DNA of 64,000 bases from Providencia burhodogranariea DSM 19968 (GTDB lineage Bacteria > Pseudomonadota > Gammaproteobacteria > Enterobacterales > Enterobacteriaceae): assembly GCF_000314855.2 (NCBI RefSeq), contig NZ_KB233222.1, positions 1,743,816 to 1,807,815 on the forward strand, written 5' to 3'. Every line of letters begins with the position of its first letter. The stretch's first letter is position 1. Shown here piece after piece: positions 1 through 9,132 of the stretch. A program made the translations under genes and the position numbers. The notes under the pieces are model-generated. The model was not told where the DNA came from. It saw nothing but the letters and a program-made list of their open reading frames with translations, and did no database searches.

Positions 1-140
1 GGCCATTACCAGCTGGCTTTTTAGAAAGGCAACCCATTTACCAACTCTATTATCTACTCTGTCAAGCAAATATTTTTGGTCTTGAAACGAGCTATTTACA
101 AGCACGTTCAATTATCGATGCATTAATTGGTGATAAATAA
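1..140 (+). CDS. yniA: YniA-like fructosamine kinase family protein, C-terminal end only
   Basis: The window opens inside this gene; the last 45 codons are visible, read from base 3 to the TAA at 138-140. The residues PLPAGFLERQPIYQLYYLL followed by FGLETSYLQARSIIDAL match the end of the fructosamine-kinase-like family (E. coli YniA ends with a very similar PLPEGF..RQPVYQLY segment). The family phosphorylates ketoamine or ribulosamine adducts and is cytosolic. Gene order with the following yniB and hxpB is as in E. coli, which supports the call. Start, catalytic loop and nucleotide-binding region lie outside the window. Confidence 0.85.
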   Translation, partial: PLPAGFLERQPIYQLYYLLCQANIFGLETSYLQARSIIDALIGDK

Positions 141-150
141 TCGGTTAGCT

Positions 151-176
151 AGCCCAGCATAATTTGCTGGGCTTTT
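151..176 (+). terminator. Rho-independent terminator after yniA
   Basis: A perfect 8-bp stem (AGCCCAGC / GCTGGGCT) with a 7-nt loop is followed by four T on the plus strand, 10 bases after the yniA stop. It also lies just beyond the 3' end of the convergent yniB. Confidence 0.85.
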
Positions 177-180
177 ACTA

Positions 181-720
181 TTACCAATTAAGTAATTTTA
201 AAACGAAATACACTGCAACGCCCAACACAATTGGCCAGAAATAAAGAATAAAAACGTGAGTAAAAATAGTGTGGCGTGGAATAGTCACTTTCGCCTCTAA
301 TTCCTCCTTCGATATTTCATTTCCTTTCGCTTTTTCTACAATTACATGGTCTTCAAGACTTTCGTGAATAAATTTAATTTGTCGATACATGCGGATCCCT
401 GAAGCACAGAGAGCTAAACCGACAAAGATAAAAATAAATATGACAAAAAAACCAATATTCGCACCTGAAAACCCCTCAGTGACATGAGGAACAGGAGAGT
501 TGCTCCAAAACATATTAAGAAAAGGGGTACTTTGACGTATCATTTCAGCCATGAGTTTAATAAAGTCATTGGCTACCGCATTAATACCTTCACCTTCTAG
601 CCCTTTCATACCTGCAAGTTTTACTAGTGAAGCTAAAGTTGACATCAATGCTACAAGAAAAACAATCCAACCGAGAACACGTTTGCCGATTGCGACATAA
701 CTTGCAGTCTGGTAATTCAT
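181..720 (-). CDS. yniB: YniB family membrane protein
   Basis: The 179-residue product has hydrophobic segments near residues 15-37, 85-107 and 152-175, so it is an inner-membrane protein with about three spans. It sits convergent to yniA and upstream of hxpB, exactly as yniB does in E. coli, and its length matches that family. The start is the ATG at 720-718, preceded by a GAGGG ribosome site. No biochemical function is established for the family, and none is visible here. Confidence 0.85.
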   Translation of the reverse strand: MNYQTASYVAIGKRVLGWIVFLVALMSTLASLVKLAGMKGLEGEGINAVANDFIKLMAEMIRQSTPFLNMFWSNSPVPHVTEGFSGANIGFFVIFIFIFVGLALCASGIRMYRQIKFIHESLEDHVIVEKAKGNEISKEELEAKVTIPRHTIFTHVFILYFWPIVLGVAVYFVLKLLNW

Positions 721-811
721 TATTGACCCTCATGATTTTTTTATAGCTAATAATAACTGAATTTTTCTAATCCCACCAAGTTTACAATGATTAATATCCA
801 TAATGGATGTC

Positions 812-838
812 CGTATCTTCTACATATTTCAAGTTGTA
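812..838 (-). repeat. Dispersed intergenic repeat, inverted copy
   Basis: Read on the minus strand this contains ACAACTTGAAATATGTAG, close to the CAACTTGAAGTATGAC core that recurs in other intergenic gaps of the window (1105, 17660, 37343, 39041, 62053). It faces the copy at 1105, about 280 bases away. Confidence 0.4.
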
Positions 839-1104
839 GAGTCGTTATTATTAATAGAATTATCAGCTCAAAGCCGCAAACATCCCTATGTACTTCACCT
901 ACCCAGCTATTTTTAATTGAAGTATTACAATAAAGAAAATCATTCTAACTTTATTATCATTTCAGATTTTTCTATCCCGTGTTTTTTGAATTTAGCGCCA
1001 TAAACAAAGATCAGATCGCTGAGATACCAATAAAATTATTTGTATTGTCCCAAAAAGCCTACACGAATATGGTGGCTTGGGTAGCTGAGTGCATCAACAA
1101 CGAT

Positions 1105-1136
1105 ATTGCTTGAAGTATGACAGCCATGATGGGTAT
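1105..1136 (+). repeat. Dispersed intergenic repeat, direct copy
   Basis: Contains GCTTGAAGTATGACAG and then GGGTAT ten bases later. The same CTTGAAGTATGAC core is seen in several other gaps of this window and resembles a palindromic-repeat family common in Yersinia and Photorhabdus intergenic DNA. Confidence 0.5.
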
Positions 1137-1302
1137 ATAATTAGGCGATGACTTGCTACACTACTAAACTCATTAAAGGGCTAATGATTTCAAGCTATTT
1201 GCAACAGGCTAACCAATTATTTGATGTAATAATTGAGTCATCCTAATGAAGATAGCTATTTGAAATATAGCAAGATCACACATACATGAATGGAGTTTTG
1301 AC

Positions 1303-1968
1303 ATGTACCACAACTTACCTATCCAATCTGTTATTTTTGATATGGATGGCTTGCTAATTGACTCAGAGCCTTTTTGGGCACAGGCAGAGCTTGAGATTTT
1401 CACACAAATTGGCGTAGATGTTTCCATCGCTGATAAATTACCTGATACACTGGGATTACGCATCGACCATGTTGTCGAACTTTGGTATCAAGCATCTCCA
1501 TGGCAAGGTCATAGCGAAAAAGAAGTCGCACAAATGATTATTGACCGTGTCGTTGGCTTAGTTGAAGAACAACGCCCTTTACTTCCTGGTGTACAGCATG
1601 CGCTTGAGCTATGCCGTTCAATGAACCTAAATATTGCACTTGCCTCTGCATCACCTCTATATATGCTCGAGAAAGTTCTGAATTTATTCGACATTCGCGA
1701 CTACTTTTCTGCTGTTGTTTCTGCTGCTGACCTAGCGCACAGTAAACCGCACCCTGAAGTCTATTTGAACGCAGCGAAATTATTGGGAACAAAACCTATT
1801 CATTGCGTCTCATTAGAAGATTCATTTAACGGAATGATCGCAGCGAAAGCAGCGAGAATGCGCTCTATCGTGATCCCTGACAAGCAACATTTTAATGATC
1901 CTCGCTGGGGACTTGCCGATGTGAAACTAGCTTCACTCAATGAGTTAACCGAAAAATATTTACGTTAA
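1303..1968 (+). CDS. hxpB: Hexitol phosphatase HxpB (HAD family)
   Basis: A 221-residue HAD-superfamily phosphatase. Motif I is FDMDGLLIDSEP at residues 12-23 with the nucleophile and general-acid aspartates; the ASASP segment around residue 114 is motif II and the later SLEDSFNGMIAAKAA stretch holds the motif IV acid. E. coli HxpB (YniC) dephosphorylates 2-deoxyglucose-6-P, mannitol-1-P and sorbitol-6-P in the cytosol, and this protein has the same length and neighbours. The ATG at 1303 follows a GGAG ribosome site. The substrate range is inferred from the family. Confidence 0.92.
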   Translation: MYHNLPIQSVIFDMDGLLIDSEPFWAQAELEIFTQIGVDVSIADKLPDTLGLRIDHVVELWYQASPWQGHSEKEVAQMIIDRVVGLVEEQRPLLPGVQHALELCRSMNLNIALASASPLYMLEKVLNLFDIRDYFSAVVSAADLAHSKPHPEVYLNAAKLLGTKPIHCVSLEDSFNGMIAAKAARMRSIVIPDKQHFNDPRWGLADVKLASLNELTEKYLR

Positions 1969-2037
1969 TTATCATTTGATTATTTTTTTCCGCTCTTCCC
2001 TATCACTTTTTGATAGGGATATCGCACAAAAGTATAA

Positions 2038-2074
2038 AACTCTGAGGTTATTTCCTAATAACTAAGAGTTTTTT
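2038..2074 (+). terminator. Probable terminator after hxpB
   Basis: AACTCT and GTTATT pair with AATAAC and AGAGTT across a short loop, with small internal bulges, and a T run follows. A second hairpin (CCCTATCA / TGATAGGG, 1998-2018) lies just upstream without a T tract. Confidence 0.6.
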
Positions 2075-2126
2075 GCATTTCTAACCCTATCATATTCTTT
2101 TTAAACACTTTATAATTCCCTCCTCA

Positions 2127-2142
2127 CTGTATAGATAAACAG
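2127..2142. promoter_or_regulatory. LexA operator (SOS box) upstream of ydjM
   Basis: The 16-mer CTGTATAGATAAACAG fits the enterobacterial LexA consensus CTGT-N8-ACAG at both half-sites. It ends 17 bases before the ydjM start, where LexA binding would block transcription. E. coli ydjM is a known LexA-regulated gene. Confidence 0.9.
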
Positions 2143-2159
2143 ATGGTAATTTATCCACC

Positions 2160-2735
2160 ATGACCGCTGAAGGGCACCTGCTTTTTTCTGTAGCCTCTTT
2201 AATAATGGCACATAAGCTAGAACTAACACCTGAGTTCACTCAAGGTGATTGGTTGCATATGGTGCCAGGCGTCTTGCTGGGTGCTCTACTTCCTGACATC
2301 GATCATCCTTCTTCTATACTCGGTCGGTTATTACGTATATTTTCACTTCCCATATCAAAATTATGTGGGCATCGAGGATTTACTCACAGCTTAGTTGCTT
2401 GGTTGATATTGCTGATATCTTGTTATCAATGGCTCCCTTCCCAGTGGAATATTCCTAATGATTTAATCCAAGCATTTTTGCTCGGATACATGAGCCATTT
2501 GGTTGCTGATATGCTTACACCTTCTGGTGTTCCCTTCTTATGGCCTATACCATTTCGGTTCTGTTTACCCATACTCCGCAGTAAATCAAATAAGCGGGCA
2601 GAGCGTTTTATTGCCATTGTTTTGACTGTTTGTGCTTGTTTATTACCGATGGGATACAGTGTTGATTTTCATTCCCAATTTGAAAACATAATAAAATATA
2701 TTCATAATCAACTAGATATACGCATACCTATATAA
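2160..2735 (+). CDS. ydjM: YdjM, LexA-regulated membrane-bound metal-dependent hydrolase family protein
   Basis: 191 residues starting MTAEGHLLFS as in E. coli YdjM. Conserved features are the LPDIDHP segment, HRGFTHS and SHLVADMLTPSGV, whose His/Asp residues are the likely metal ligands of the YdjM/LexA-regulated membrane-bound hydrolase family. Several hydrophobic stretches (about residues 34-50, 76-93, 101-115, 155-172) place it in the inner membrane. The SOS box just upstream predicts induction by DNA damage. Followed in the same direction by tcyP, as in E. coli. The physiological substrate is unknown. Confidence 0.92.
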   Translation: MTAEGHLLFSVASLIMAHKLELTPEFTQGDWLHMVPGVLLGALLPDIDHPSSILGRLLRIFSLPISKLCGHRGFTHSLVAWLILLISCYQWLPSQWNIPNDLIQAFLLGYMSHLVADMLTPSGVPFLWPIPFRFCLPILRSKSNKRAERFIAIVLTVCACLLPMGYSVDFHSQFENIIKYIHNQLDIRIPI

Positions 2736-2923
2736 CAATAAGTTTTGTAATATACTGCAAGCACTAATCTTCATATGATATTACGTTTCATTATAAGAAT
2801 TGTGTTTTATCTGCTGATAACATATAACCAGTTGTTAGGATGAGCCGATTACTTATAACCTTTAAGGTCATAGGGCTTAAAGCACTAATAACATAATTCA
2901 AAAAACTGCGATTGGAGTTCGGA

Positions 2924-4315
2924 ATGAATATTCCTTTAATAATTAATGTGCTCGTCTTTGTAGCACTGCTGATACTGTTGGCAAAACTTGGGGCAAAAGG
3001 CTGGAGCCTGTCGAAGAAAGTTTTACTGGGTCTAGTTTTCGGTGTCGCGTATGGTGTCGTGCTACATTTAGTATACGGCAGCGGCCACCAAACGGTAAAA
3101 GACTCCATTCTTTGGTTTAATATCGTCGGTAATGGTTATGTTCAGCTATTACAAATGGTGATTATGCCATTAGTCTTCGCTTCTATATTGAGTGCGGTTG
3201 CACGTTTACATAAAGCATCGTCATTAGGCAAGATCAGCTTCTTGACTATCGGGACACTGCTGGTAACTACCGCAATTGCCGCTCTAATTGGTATTTTGGT
3301 TGCGAATCTATTCGGATTAAGCGCGGAAGGTCTGGTTCAAGGACAAGTCGAAACAGCACGTCTTGACGCAATTCAGAATACGTATGTCGGCAAAGTATCT
3401 GACTTAACTGTTCCGCAGTTGATTCTGTCATTTATTCCGAAAAACCCATTCGCTGATCTGACTGGTGCTAATCCAACTTCAATCATTAGTGTGGTTATCT
3501 TTGCTGCCTTCTTAGGTGTTGCAGCACTGCAATTGTTTAAAGATGATAAAGAACGCGGTGAAAAAGCATTAGCAGCTATTGATGTGTTACAAGCTTGGGC
3601 AATGAAATTGGTTCGTTTGGTTATGCGTTTAACACCATATGGTGTGATGGCGCTGATGATCAAAGTAGTTGCTAGCTCTAACCTGTCAGACATTATTAAC
3701 TTAGGCACCTTTGTTATTGCTTCTTATGTTGCAATCGCATTGATGTTTGTCGTGCATGGGCTGTTTGTTTTGTTCACTGGATTAAGCCCAATTAAGTTCT
3801 TTAAGAAAGCTGGACCAGTGCTGACGTTTGCTTTCACCAGCCGTTCAAGTGCAGCAAGTATTCCGTTGAACATCGAGACGCAAACTCGTCGTTTTGGTAT
3901 TCCAGAATCGATCGCCGGTTTTTCAGCTTCATTTGGTGCCACAATTGGTCAAAATGGTTGTGCTGGTATCTACCCTGCAATGTTAGCTGTAATGGTTGCA
4001 CCAACAATGGGTATCAATCCGTTTGATCCGCTGTGGATTGCAACCTTAGTCGGCATTGTCACCGTTAGCTCAGCTGGTGTTGCGGGTGTCGGTGGTGGTG
4101 CAACATTCGCAGCGCTGATTGTATTGCCTGCAATGGGGCTACCAGTCACACTTGTTGCATTACTGATTTCTGTTGAGCCGTTGATTGATATGGGTCGTAC
4201 AGCACTAAACGTCAGTGGTTCTATGACTGCCGGTACAGTGACAAGCCAGTTAATGGGCCAGACAGATAAAGCTATCTACAATCAAGATGATGATGGTGAA
4301 TTGAAGCACGTTTAA
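2924..4315 (+). CDS. tcyP: L-cystine:cation symporter TcyP
   Basis: A 463-residue dicarboxylate/amino-acid:cation symporter family protein that follows E. coli TcyP (YdjN) almost residue by residue, including [41 protein letters not shown] and [13 protein letters not shown], the re-entrant-loop and substrate-site segments. It takes up L-cystine across the inner membrane. A TTG at 2912 would extend the frame by four codons, but the ATG at 2924 is preceded by GGAG at good distance and matches the family start. In E. coli the gene responds to CysB; no such site was identified here. Confidence 0.93.
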   Translation: MNIPLIINVLVFVALLILLAKLGAKGWSLSKKVLLGLVFGVAYGVVLHLVYGSGHQTVKDSILWFNIVGNGYVQLLQMVIMPLVFASILSAVARLHKASSLGKISFLTIGTLLVTTAIAALIGILVANLFGLSAEGLVQGQVETARLDAIQNTYVGKVSDLTVPQLILSFIPKNPFADLTGANPTSIISVVIFAAFLGVAALQLFKDDKERGEKALAAIDVLQAWAMKLVRLVMRLTPYGVMALMIKVVASSNLSDIINLGTFVIASYVAIALMFVVHGLFVLFTGLSPIKFFKKAGPVLTFAFTSRSSAASIPLNIETQTRRFGIPESIAGFSASFGATIGQNGCAGIYPAMLAVMVAPTMGINPFDPLWIATLVGIVTVSSAGVAGVGGGATFAALIVLPAMGLPVTLVALLISVEPLIDMGRTALNVSGSMTAGTVTSQLMGQTDKAIYNQDDDGELKHV

Positions 4316-4340
4316 CTATCACAAACTATGCCTTACGGAA

Positions 4341-4366
4341 AACCTGTCCTCTGCGGCAGGTTTTTT
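4341..4366 (+). terminator. Rho-independent terminator after tcyP
   Basis: AACCTG pairs with CAGGTT across a 10-nt loop and six T follow directly, 25 bases after the tcyP stop. Confidence 0.85.
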
Positions 4367-4412
4367 GTTTGAAATTTGGGAGCCGCTTCATCACGCAAAT
4401 CAAACTCAGTGC

Positions 4413-4714
4413 TTAGCTCTCTATATACCTAAACGCAATAGTTTCTTTTAGTTCAGCTCTAATATTATCCGGCTTAGCTGTTGTAATCTTTTCGCTTTCT
4501 TTATAGTGAATACCTGATTTAACTTTAAAAATTGGTGCCTGATAAATGAAAACACCATTAAGGAATACTTAACTGTTTCAGCAAGTGAAAAACATGATGA
4601 TAGTTAAACTCTCCACTTGCTGGCTGCTTTAATCCTGCCTCAACTATCAATCCAAGCAATACGTTTTAATTGAACGTCAACTTTATCTAGATCCGTTGTA
4701 CCAACTCATATTTT
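4413..4714 (-). pseudogene. Possible remnants of a decayed minus-strand gene
   Basis: Two stretches in different minus-strand frames read like protein. The 3' one (stop at 4413, open back to 4568) gives KSGIHYKESEKITTAKPDNI followed by RAELKETIAFRYIES. The 5' one (stop at 4640) gives TTDLDKVDVQLKRIAWIDS. Neither has a start codon with a ribosome site, and stops and frame changes separate them. They look like pieces of one degraded gene, but no family is recognised. A minus-strand hairpin with a T tract (AAGGCTA / TAGCCTT, 4752-4780) lies nearby. The rest of the 4316-4864 gap shows nothing else. Confidence 0.3.
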
Positions 4715-4864
4715 GAATTGAATATTTGACATAATATTATCCACAAATAAAAAGGCTACCCGAGATTAGCTGATAGCCTTATTCAAAGTTATAATGTAAC
4801 CTTATTTATTAGACTAATAAGATAGCAACATAAAGCTATCTTTATTTTAGAAATTGGAGGAATT

Positions 4865-5740
4865 ATGCTGCATCAACATTCCACATCTGAGTTAAAATTA
4901 AATTTAGACTCTAATGACTATACCGATATAAACGCGCTAATACACTCACCTTTTTCATATACAGTAATAAGCGCTTATCACAATCATTTAACTACTTTTC
5001 CTCAACAAATATGTAACTGTATCAACCTAAAAGTACTTAACTTGTCTTGCAATCAACTCACTAAAGTCCCAACAGAAATAGCTAATTTAACGCAACTTGA
5101 GATGCTCGATTTAGGGCATAATAAAATTACAGATATTCCTAATGAGCTAGGCTTACTTAAAAATTTAAAGTTTATGTATTTAAGTGACAATGGAATTGAC
5201 TATCTACCTGATTCACTGGCAGAACTAAAAAATCTTTTATACTTCAATGCCACTGATAATAATTTAAATAAGCTTCCTGATTGGTTGCCTAAGCTAGCAA
5301 ACATCAAGGAAGTTAGGTTATATAACAATCAAATAACAGATATTTCAGGAACCGTAACGCAACTTTCTAGTGCTCGTGAAATACACTTAATGAATAACTT
5401 ACTTACAGATATTCCGGATGATATTAGCTCTTTAACTCAAGTGAAAATTCTTGATCTAAGCAATAACTCAATCCAAAAAATCTCTCCAAATATATCAAAA
5501 CTAAAAAGAATCAGTTCTATCAATCTTAGATTTAATAAATTAACTAAGCTCCCGGACTCAATTGGCAACCTTTCATCAATTGAGTATCTTGATCTACGAG
5601 CCAACCAACTACAGTCTTTACCTGATGGTATGGATAATTTACCCAATCTTGCAAAGCTTGATTTACGCTGGAATTCTTTTAATAAAGAGCCCTCAATCAT
5701 AAAAAAACTTCAAGATAATGGCTGTGTTGTATTTATATAG
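4865..5740 (+). CDS. Leucine-rich repeat protein
   Basis: A 291-residue protein made almost entirely of about eleven 23-residue leucine-rich repeats (residues 36-285) of the pattern LxxLxLxxNxLxxLPxxIxxLxx, for example LEMLDLGHNKITDIPNELG. There is no signal peptide, membrane span or extra enzymatic domain, so it is either cytosolic or exported by a route not visible in the sequence. The ATG follows a strong TTGGAGG ribosome site. It stands alone between a decayed region and a 990-base gap. LRR proteins of this size bind other proteins; the partner cannot be told from sequence. Confidence 0.85.
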   Translation: MLHQHSTSELKLNLDSNDYTDINALIHSPFSYTVISAYHNHLTTFPQQICNCINLKVLNLSCNQLTKVPTEIANLTQLEMLDLGHNKITDIPNELGLLKNLKFMYLSDNGIDYLPDSLAELKNLLYFNATDNNLNKLPDWLPKLANIKEVRLYNNQITDISGTVTQLSSAREIHLMNNLLTDIPDDISSLTQVKILDLSNNSIQKISPNISKLKRISSINLRFNKLTKLPDSIGNLSSIEYLDLRANQLQSLPDGMDNLPNLAKLDLRWNSFNKEPSIIKKLQDNGCVVFI

Positions 5741-6731
5741 CACATGAATTAGTTCAGTAAATTAGATATTTCTTGAACTTATAATTAGGAAACCTTGAGG
5801 CATTGAATGATAAGTATCGAGATAAATCACTAGCAATGCAACTCAATGAATAACATTTGTAGAATTAAATCAACTAAGTCTTTGAATATTTTAATAAGCG
5901 TAAACATAGAAGTAACAAGTACAGTGAGTAAAGTAAAAACTAACCAGTAATCAAGCCAAAATTACTGACAAGAAATATAAAATATAATTATGATTCAAAA
6001 AATTATCTGGATGAAATAGTGACTGAACTGTACGATAATGACAAGCTTAATACCACCATTGTTGTTAAATGCTTGGAAAAGATCCTCATAAAAATTGCTT
6101 AACGAAGATAACCACAAATATCCGTTCAGGATTTGAACCTAGAATTACAAGCAATACAAAATATATCTATAAATATTACTAAATTTATCTATCCCCCCAG
6201 ATGGTTGCCTCATGGCTACCATCATTAAAAAACTCTATGGCTTATTTTACTTTTCCTGGTTTTAATTTCCCGTATGCTGCTAATAGTGGATCAAACCATA
6301 AAATAGCCTGTATATATGATGCCGTTTTACTATAACTATTGATTAGTTTTATAGTGTGCATTGCACGGAAAAGTAGCTCAGCGTACTCGAATGGGCTATC
6401 AATGATAGGCTGATCACAAGAGAATTACAGATAGGCTTTTAATTACAACAATGACCGTAGTAAAAAAGGGAAAACTGTTGTAATTTGATTAGTCTATTTT
6501 CCGTATTATTTTGGGGAAGAATGTTGGTGTGGTTTTGGGGAAGATTTTAATTGCTTATAAAATGAACTTAAAAATATAATTATTTTTTATAGTTCATCTA
6601 CATTAAAAACATCCCCATAAAAGAACAACACATTGAAAAAAAAGAAAATATATAATTTCAGTTTTATAGCTTTATTGCCGGTAAACGTTAATTTATTTAA
6701 TCATCAACCTAATATAGAATTCTATAACCAT
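5741..6731. other. Long gap after the LRR gene
   Basis: Mostly AT-rich and without an intact gene. One 53-codon stretch (5944-6102) is open and protein-like; see the separate entry. A few bases near 6115-6130 resemble a tRNA T-arm on the minus strand but no tRNA folds around them. Confidence 0.4.
5944..6102 (+). pseudogene. Short open stretch, possible gene remnant
   Basis: Between in-frame stops this reads VIKPKLLTRNIKYNYDSKNY then LDEIVTELYDNDKLNTTIVV and ends KCLEKILIKIA. The composition is protein-like, but there is no ATG near its 5' end and no ribosome site. It may be the tail of a lost gene. No family recognised. Confidence 0.2.
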
Positions 6732-7118
6732 ATGACCAAGATTCATATACTCAAAACTGATCCTACAGATAACCCCTGTGTGAATTGTGGCGCATGTTGT
6801 GCTTATTTTCGTGTCTCTTTTTATTGGGCAGAAAGTGAGAGTGGCGGCGGGTTAGTACCACAAGAATTAACTGAACAAATTACGCCTTTTATGAGTTGCA
6901 TGAAAGGTACCAACCAAAAAAGCAATACTCGCTGTACAGCACTATCAGGCACGGTTGGTGAATGTGTATCCTGCTCTATTTACACACAAAGACCTACTCC
7001 GTGTCGTGAATTTGATCAATCATGGCTGAATGGTATACATAATGAAGCTTGTGATCGCGCTCGTGCAGCTTATGGTCTCCCCCCACTCGAACCTCATCTT
7101 CCTCAAATTGCTTGTTAG
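6732..7118 (+). CDS. YkgJ family cysteine-cluster protein
   Basis: The 128-residue protein starts [20 protein letters not shown] and carries the cysteine pattern of the YkgJ/UPF0153 family: CVNCGACC near residues 17-24, a central Cys, and [17 protein letters not shown] toward the end, probably binding zinc or an iron-sulfur cluster. E. coli YkgJ shares [22 protein letters not shown] and [13 protein letters not shown]. An upstream TTG at 6633 would add 33 residues unlike the family, so the ATG at 6732 is preferred. The function is unknown in the family. It stands alone and is followed by a hairpin with a GAAA loop. Confidence 0.8.
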   Translation: MTKIHILKTDPTDNPCVNCGACCAYFRVSFYWAESESGGGLVPQELTEQITPFMSCMKGTNQKSNTRCTALSGTVGECVSCSIYTQRPTPCREFDQSWLNGIHNEACDRARAAYGLPPLEPHLPQIAC

Positions 7119-7127
7119 CCGTCTATG

Positions 7128-7145
7128 ACCCAGAGAAATCTGGGT
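7128..7145 (+). terminator. Hairpin after the ykgJ-like gene
   Basis: ACCCAGA-GAAA-TCTGGGT is a perfect 7-bp stem with a GAAA tetraloop nine bases past the stop. No T tract follows, so termination is likely weak. The rest of the gap up to 7431 shows nothing else. Confidence 0.5.
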
Positions 7146-7431
7146 TATCTCGAGACGCTATTATCACTATATCTCAACCTTGGATTTTTATTATTCGTTA
7201 ATATTGATTTTTATTTCTAAATATATTCTATCTATCAGCCTTGAACTAACCTTTTATTCCAACCACTTGATGTCGCTTTTCAAAACAATTAAATCACTAT
7301 GTGCTTTAACTTAACCATACATTATTCCTTAGGCTCTGTATTTTCCTTATCCCCTCTCAAAATAATCCGTATAGGCTTATTTCATGAAATTAATTACTGT
7401 TTAGTTCTCATGTTTATACAACGGTTTGTTT

Positions 7432-8148
7432 ATGTTAATTATTCTTGGTGTTTTTCTACTTGCTGGTATTGTAAAAGGTGTAATTGGTTTAGGGCTACCA
7501 ACCCTTGCAATGGGACTATTATCAACAACAATGGAACCTGCTATTGCGGCAAGTTTATTGATCATTCCCTCATTGGTAACTAACTTATGGCAGTTATTCA
7601 TTGGGCCTAAATTTATTGCCTTAATCAAACGTCTTTGGGGGTTTATTGTCGGTATATTTATTGGCACATTGTGGAGCTTTTTACCCAGTTTGAGTGCTTC
7701 ATCAACATGGACGATACCTACACTTGGTGCAATTCTTATTACATATGGCTGCTTAGGAATAACAACAAAGAAACTACCTTACCCTTCCCACTTAGAAAAA
7801 TGGCTATCGCCTTTTATCGGCTATTTTACTGGTGCTATCACCGCAGCAACAGGTGTTTTTGTTATTCCTGCTGTACCTTATTTGCAATCTTTGAAATTAA
7901 ATAAAGATGAACTTATTCAGGCGCTTGGTTTAGCTTTCACTGCATCCACTATTGCACTCGCTCTACAGCTTTCTCACGATAATAGTTTCGATGGCGTTGA
8001 CTATTATTTATCAATTATCGCACTAATACCGGCGCTTATTGGCATGTATATTGGTCAATATTGTCGAAAAATAATGAGTGAGCGAACATTTAAACGCTGC
8101 TTTTTCATTGGATTAATTGCATTAGGTGGGTATATGTTATTCAAATAA
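7432..8148 (+). CDS. TSUP family (TauE/SafE) membrane transporter
   Basis: About 238 residues, nearly all hydrophobic, with some seven to eight spans and the glycine-rich GIVKGVIGLGLPTLAMGL motif near the N-terminus that marks the TauE/SafE sulfite-exporter-like family. Members move sulfur oxyanions or small organic acids across the inner membrane; the substrate here is unknown. A TTG at 7426 is possible, but the ATG two codons later is as plausible. The 3' end overlaps the convergent LysR gene by 12 bases, suggesting the two form a regulator-transporter pair. Confidence 0.85.
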   Translation: MLIILGVFLLAGIVKGVIGLGLPTLAMGLLSTTMEPAIAASLLIIPSLVTNLWQLFIGPKFIALIKRLWGFIVGIFIGTLWSFLPSLSASSTWTIPTLGAILITYGCLGITTKKLPYPSHLEKWLSPFIGYFTGAITAATGVFVIPAVPYLQSLKLNKDELIQALGLAFTASTIALALQLSHDNSFDGVDYYLSIIALIPALIGMYIGQYCRKIMSERTFKRCFFIGLIALGGYMLFK

Positions 8149-9018
8149 AAAATCAATAAATTCGGTTACATAGTTAGGGAGCTGATCAAAGTTTCGGGCG
8201 CAAATAACTAACTTACGTTTTGCCCAAGTATCCGATAAAGAGATCAACTTGCCTTGATAGTTGCCTATAAATCGAAGCGCGGATTGCTGAGGAATAATGG
8301 CTAGACCACCCCCCTGACTGACTACCTGCATTATACCATCGACCGTGGCCATTCGAACCCGGTAATTCAGCCGGGTTCCTAAACTTTTCGCATGCTCATC
8401 AAGGTGATCTTGCAAAGCAATTCCTTCTGTCAGTCCAACAAATTCACTATTCACAATATCGGAGAAACTGACGGAGTCCCATTTTGTCCAAGGACTTGCT
8501 AGGGGAACGAAAACAATCAGTGGATCGTCACACAAAGTACGGTGATCTAAACCATTCAGTGCCGTTGAGTCAGCGACAATACCTAAATCAGCCATTTGAT
8601 TATTAATATTGCTCACTATTTTTGTACTTGGCATCTCCGTCACAGAAAGTGAGATATTAGGCTGTTGATGTAAATAACGACCTATTTTATGTGGTAAAAA
8701 TTCAGTTTGACCTGAAGAGTTAGCTAATAAATGAATATGCCCACGTAACCCTTTGCTATATTGCTGCAATTCACTGCGCATATGTTCAATTTGTTGTAAT
8801 ACCGTATTCGCGTGATTGACAAGAGAAAGGCCAGCATTCGTCAATGTCACTCCTACCTTTGTTCGGGTGAATAATAGGACACCAAGCTCACTTTCCATAC
8901 CCCGAATACGTTCACTCGCAGATTGCAAACTGAGATGCGATAAATTGGCTCCCCCAGTAATACTTCCTGCTTTATAGATATTCAAAAATAAACGTAAATC
9001 CGTGATATCAAAACGCAT
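8137..9018 (-). CDS. LysR family transcriptional regulator
   Basis: 294 residues from MRFDITDLRLFL. The winged helix-turn-helix covers roughly residues 4-62 (FLNIYKAGSITGGANLSHLS ... GVLLFTRTKVGVTLT) and the effector-binding domain follows from about residue 90. The frame is open eight codons further upstream, but LysR proteins usually begin a few residues before the DLRLF segment, so the ATG at 9018 was chosen. It converges on and overlaps the TSUP transporter gene; that gene or the downstream flavin monooxygenase is the likely target. The effector is not known. Confidence 0.87.
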   Translation of the reverse strand: MRFDITDLRLFLNIYKAGSITGGANLSHLSLQSASERIRGMESELGVLLFTRTKVGVTLTNAGLSLVNHANTVLQQIEHMRSELQQYSKGLRGHIHLLANSSGQTEFLPHKIGRYLHQQPNISLSVTEMPSTKIVSNINNQMADLGIVADSTALNGLDHRTLCDDPLIVFVPLASPWTKWDSVSFSDIVNSEFVGLTEGIALQDHLDEHAKSLGTRLNYRVRMATVDGIMQVVSQGGGLAIIPQQSALRFIGNYQGKLISLSDTWAKRKLVICARNFDQLPNYVTEFIDFLFE

Positions 9019-9132
9019 GGTTTTCCTTATTGTTACAGTCAAATCAGCATCAATAGAGATTATTTTATTTCATTAATCCCTATTGATAATTCCTTTTGAT
9101 ATCAGCAAGAAAGATCGACAATCGTTAAAACA

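Larger units (their letters stand above)
721..1302. other. Intergenic region between yniB and hxpB
   Basis: No gene is visible. The stretch carries two copies of a dispersed motif related to CAACTTGAAGTATGACGGGTAT, one inverted near 812-838 and one direct near 1105-1136, and must also hold the divergent promoters of yniB and hxpB. Confidence 0.5.

Noticed and set aside
4865..5740. Regular 69-base periodicity that could be taken for a CRISPR-like array
   Set aside because: The periodicity is the DNA image of 23-residue leucine-rich repeats; the units are not identical and have no spacers. No CRISPR array was seen elsewhere in the window.
6110..6145. GGTTCAAATCC on the minus strand, resembling a tRNA T-arm
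   Set aside because: No acceptor, D- or anticodon arm can be folded around it.
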